From Flavobacterium sp. N1736 (GTDB lineage: Bacteria; Bacteroidota; Bacteroidia; Flavobacteriales; Flavobacteriaceae), in the NCBI RefSeq assembly GCF_025947065.1, contig NZ_CP109994.1:186001-250000 (forward strand): DNA of 64,000 nt, written 5' to 3'. A program made the position numbers and the translations under genes. The notes below the pieces were generated by a model that saw only the letters and a program-made list of their open reading frames with translations, ran no database searches and was not told where the DNA came from. Below are positions 63,236 to 64,000 of the stretch, piece after piece (the stretch's first letter is position 1; each line of letters starts with the position of its first letter).

Positions 63236-64000
63236 CTAAAACCCTCTCTGTCTTTTTGCTTCAAAAATTAAAATTGCGGCAGCAACAGAAACATTCATGC
63301 TGTCAATTTCTCCCTGCATCGGTATTATGATGTTTTGAGTTGCGGCATCACGCCATTCCTGCGTTAATCCGGTTGCTTCTGTGCCAACAACCAAAGCGGT
63401 TGGAGTAGTAAAATTTTGGGTATGATATGAAGTTGAATTCTGTAAAGTAGCGCAGTAAAAATCAATCTTTTTTTCTTTCAAAAAAGTAATAATTTCGGCT
63501 GTCGTTCCGGTTGCAATTTGGTTGGTAAACAAACAGCCAACACTTGAGCGAACGATATTTGGATTGTATAAATCACTTTTGGGATTTGCAATTAAAACGG
63601 CGTCCAGATTTGCAGCATCGGCAGTACGCAAAAGCGCGCCGATATTTCCTGGTTTTTCCGGTGCTTCAGCCACCAAAATCAGCGGATTTTCAGATAATTT
63701 TAAATCAGATAATTGCAGCGATTTGGTTTTGGCTATCGCTAAAATTCCTTCGGTTGTATCGCGATATGCCAGTTTTTGATAGACTTCTTTATTGATTTCT
63801 ATCATTTGTATGGGTGATTTTACCAACTTATTGATTTCATTTTCTGAAACTAATTCAGGTAAAAACAAGACCGTTTCTATTTCGTAACCGCCTTTTATGG
63901 CTAGGGAAATTTCACGTAATCCTTCAATCAAAAATGTTCCGGTTTGTTTGCGGGCTTTTGCTTTTTCCTGCAATAAAACAAGCGATTTTATAAACGGATT
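63236..64000 (-). CDS. TrmH-family (SpoU) RNA methyltransferase, 5' end outside window
   Basis: At least 255 residues; the frame stays open to base 64000 with no start, so the N-terminus is outside. It begins within NPFIKSLVLLQEKAKARKQTGTFLIEG (the RNA-binding substrate domain) and has the SPOUT knot motifs VAEAPEKPGNIGALLRTADAAN, VRSSVGCLF and LVVGTEATGLTQEW, then the knot closing IPMQGEIDSMNVSVAAAILIFEA. It probably methylates 2'-O of a tRNA or rRNA nucleotide; the exact target is not assigned. Confidence 0.92.
   Translation of the reverse strand, partial: NPFIKSLVLLQEKAKARKQTGTFLIEGLREISLAIKGGYEIETVLFLPELVSENEINKLVKSPIQMIEINKEVYQKLAYRDTTEGILAIAKTKSLQLSDLKLSENPLILVAEAPEKPGNIGALLRTADAANLDAVLIANPKSDLYNPNIVRSSVGCLFTNQIATGTTAEIITFLKEKKIDFYCATLQNSTSYHTQNFTTPTALVVGTEATGLTQEWRDAATQNIIIPMQGEIDSMNVSVAAAILIFEAKRQRGF

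Noticed and set aside
62998..63264. 88-codon minus-strand frame upstream of spoT.
   Set aside because: Low complexity, covers word-repeat DNA, and overlaps spoT and the methyltransferase gene.

Overview
The window looks like a chromosome segment of a Flavobacterium or close relative (Bacteroidota, Flavobacteriales). It is AT-rich. At least seventeen genes are preceded by the Bacteroidota -7 promoter element TAnnTTTG rather than E. coli-type -35/-10 boxes. Typical lineage families are present: DUF4249 lipoprotein with a TonB-dependent receptor, DUF5723, DUF6515, the PUR-like DUF3276 protein, monomeric NADP-isocitrate dehydrogenase, and NusB with a long N-terminal domain. No rRNA, tRNA, CRISPR array, prophage or integrated plasmid was recognised.

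Layout. 1-10 kb: a truncated membrane-anchored protein, lysA, the gltBD glutamate synthase operon, then divergent sucC. 10-18 kb: DUF1456 protein, dipeptide epimerase, TerB-like protein, uvrB, a lipoprotein hydrolase, a ParE/RelE-type toxin-antitoxin pair, rlmF, thiamine pyrophosphokinase and DinB. 18-26 kb: TonB receptor/DUF4249/GyrI-like operon, icd, and trmD and rplS with a probable ribosomal-protein leader. 26-34 kb: small lipoproteins, an IS200-like transposase behind a large palindromic element, TIM-barrel isomerase, cupin, MFS transporter, a cyclophilin-FKBP fusion, a c-type cytochrome lipoprotein and hydrolases. 34-46 kb: a frameshifted csaA, more hydrolases, the DUF3276 protein, an ABC exporter, leucine-type dehydrogenase, nusB-yajC, pepT, a formylglycine-generating-enzyme-like protein, and a frameshifted DUF6515 gene. 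46-64 kb: porin, pyrD, a SatD/DUF3307 pair, HMG-CoA lyase, DUF5723 pair, guaB, L,D-transpeptidase, Nudix hydrolase, purA, a Fur-family regulator, spoT and a partial SpoU/TrmH methyltransferase.

Most genes are housekeeping: nitrogen assimilation, TCA cycle, purine and pyrimidine synthesis (guaB, purA, pyrD), translation (trmD, rplS, rlmF) and the stringent response. Accessory interest is mostly between genes. The clearest unexplained signal is upstream of satD: four ATTAC-N8-GTAAT palindromes at exactly 28-bp spacing, plus a degenerate fifth that overlaps a satD promoter. SatD itself carries nucleotide-cyclase-like motifs and a DNA-binding helix-turn-helix. Two further patterns stand out. Palindromic islands built of 7-11 bp words repeatedly sit directly against stop codons. 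A REP-like palindrome lies next to the solitary IS200-type transposase, with a degenerate second copy upstream of uvrB. Two genes (csaA and the DUF6515 gene) each appear to have lost one base in a short homopolymer, so either they are recent pseudogenes or the sequence contains errors.
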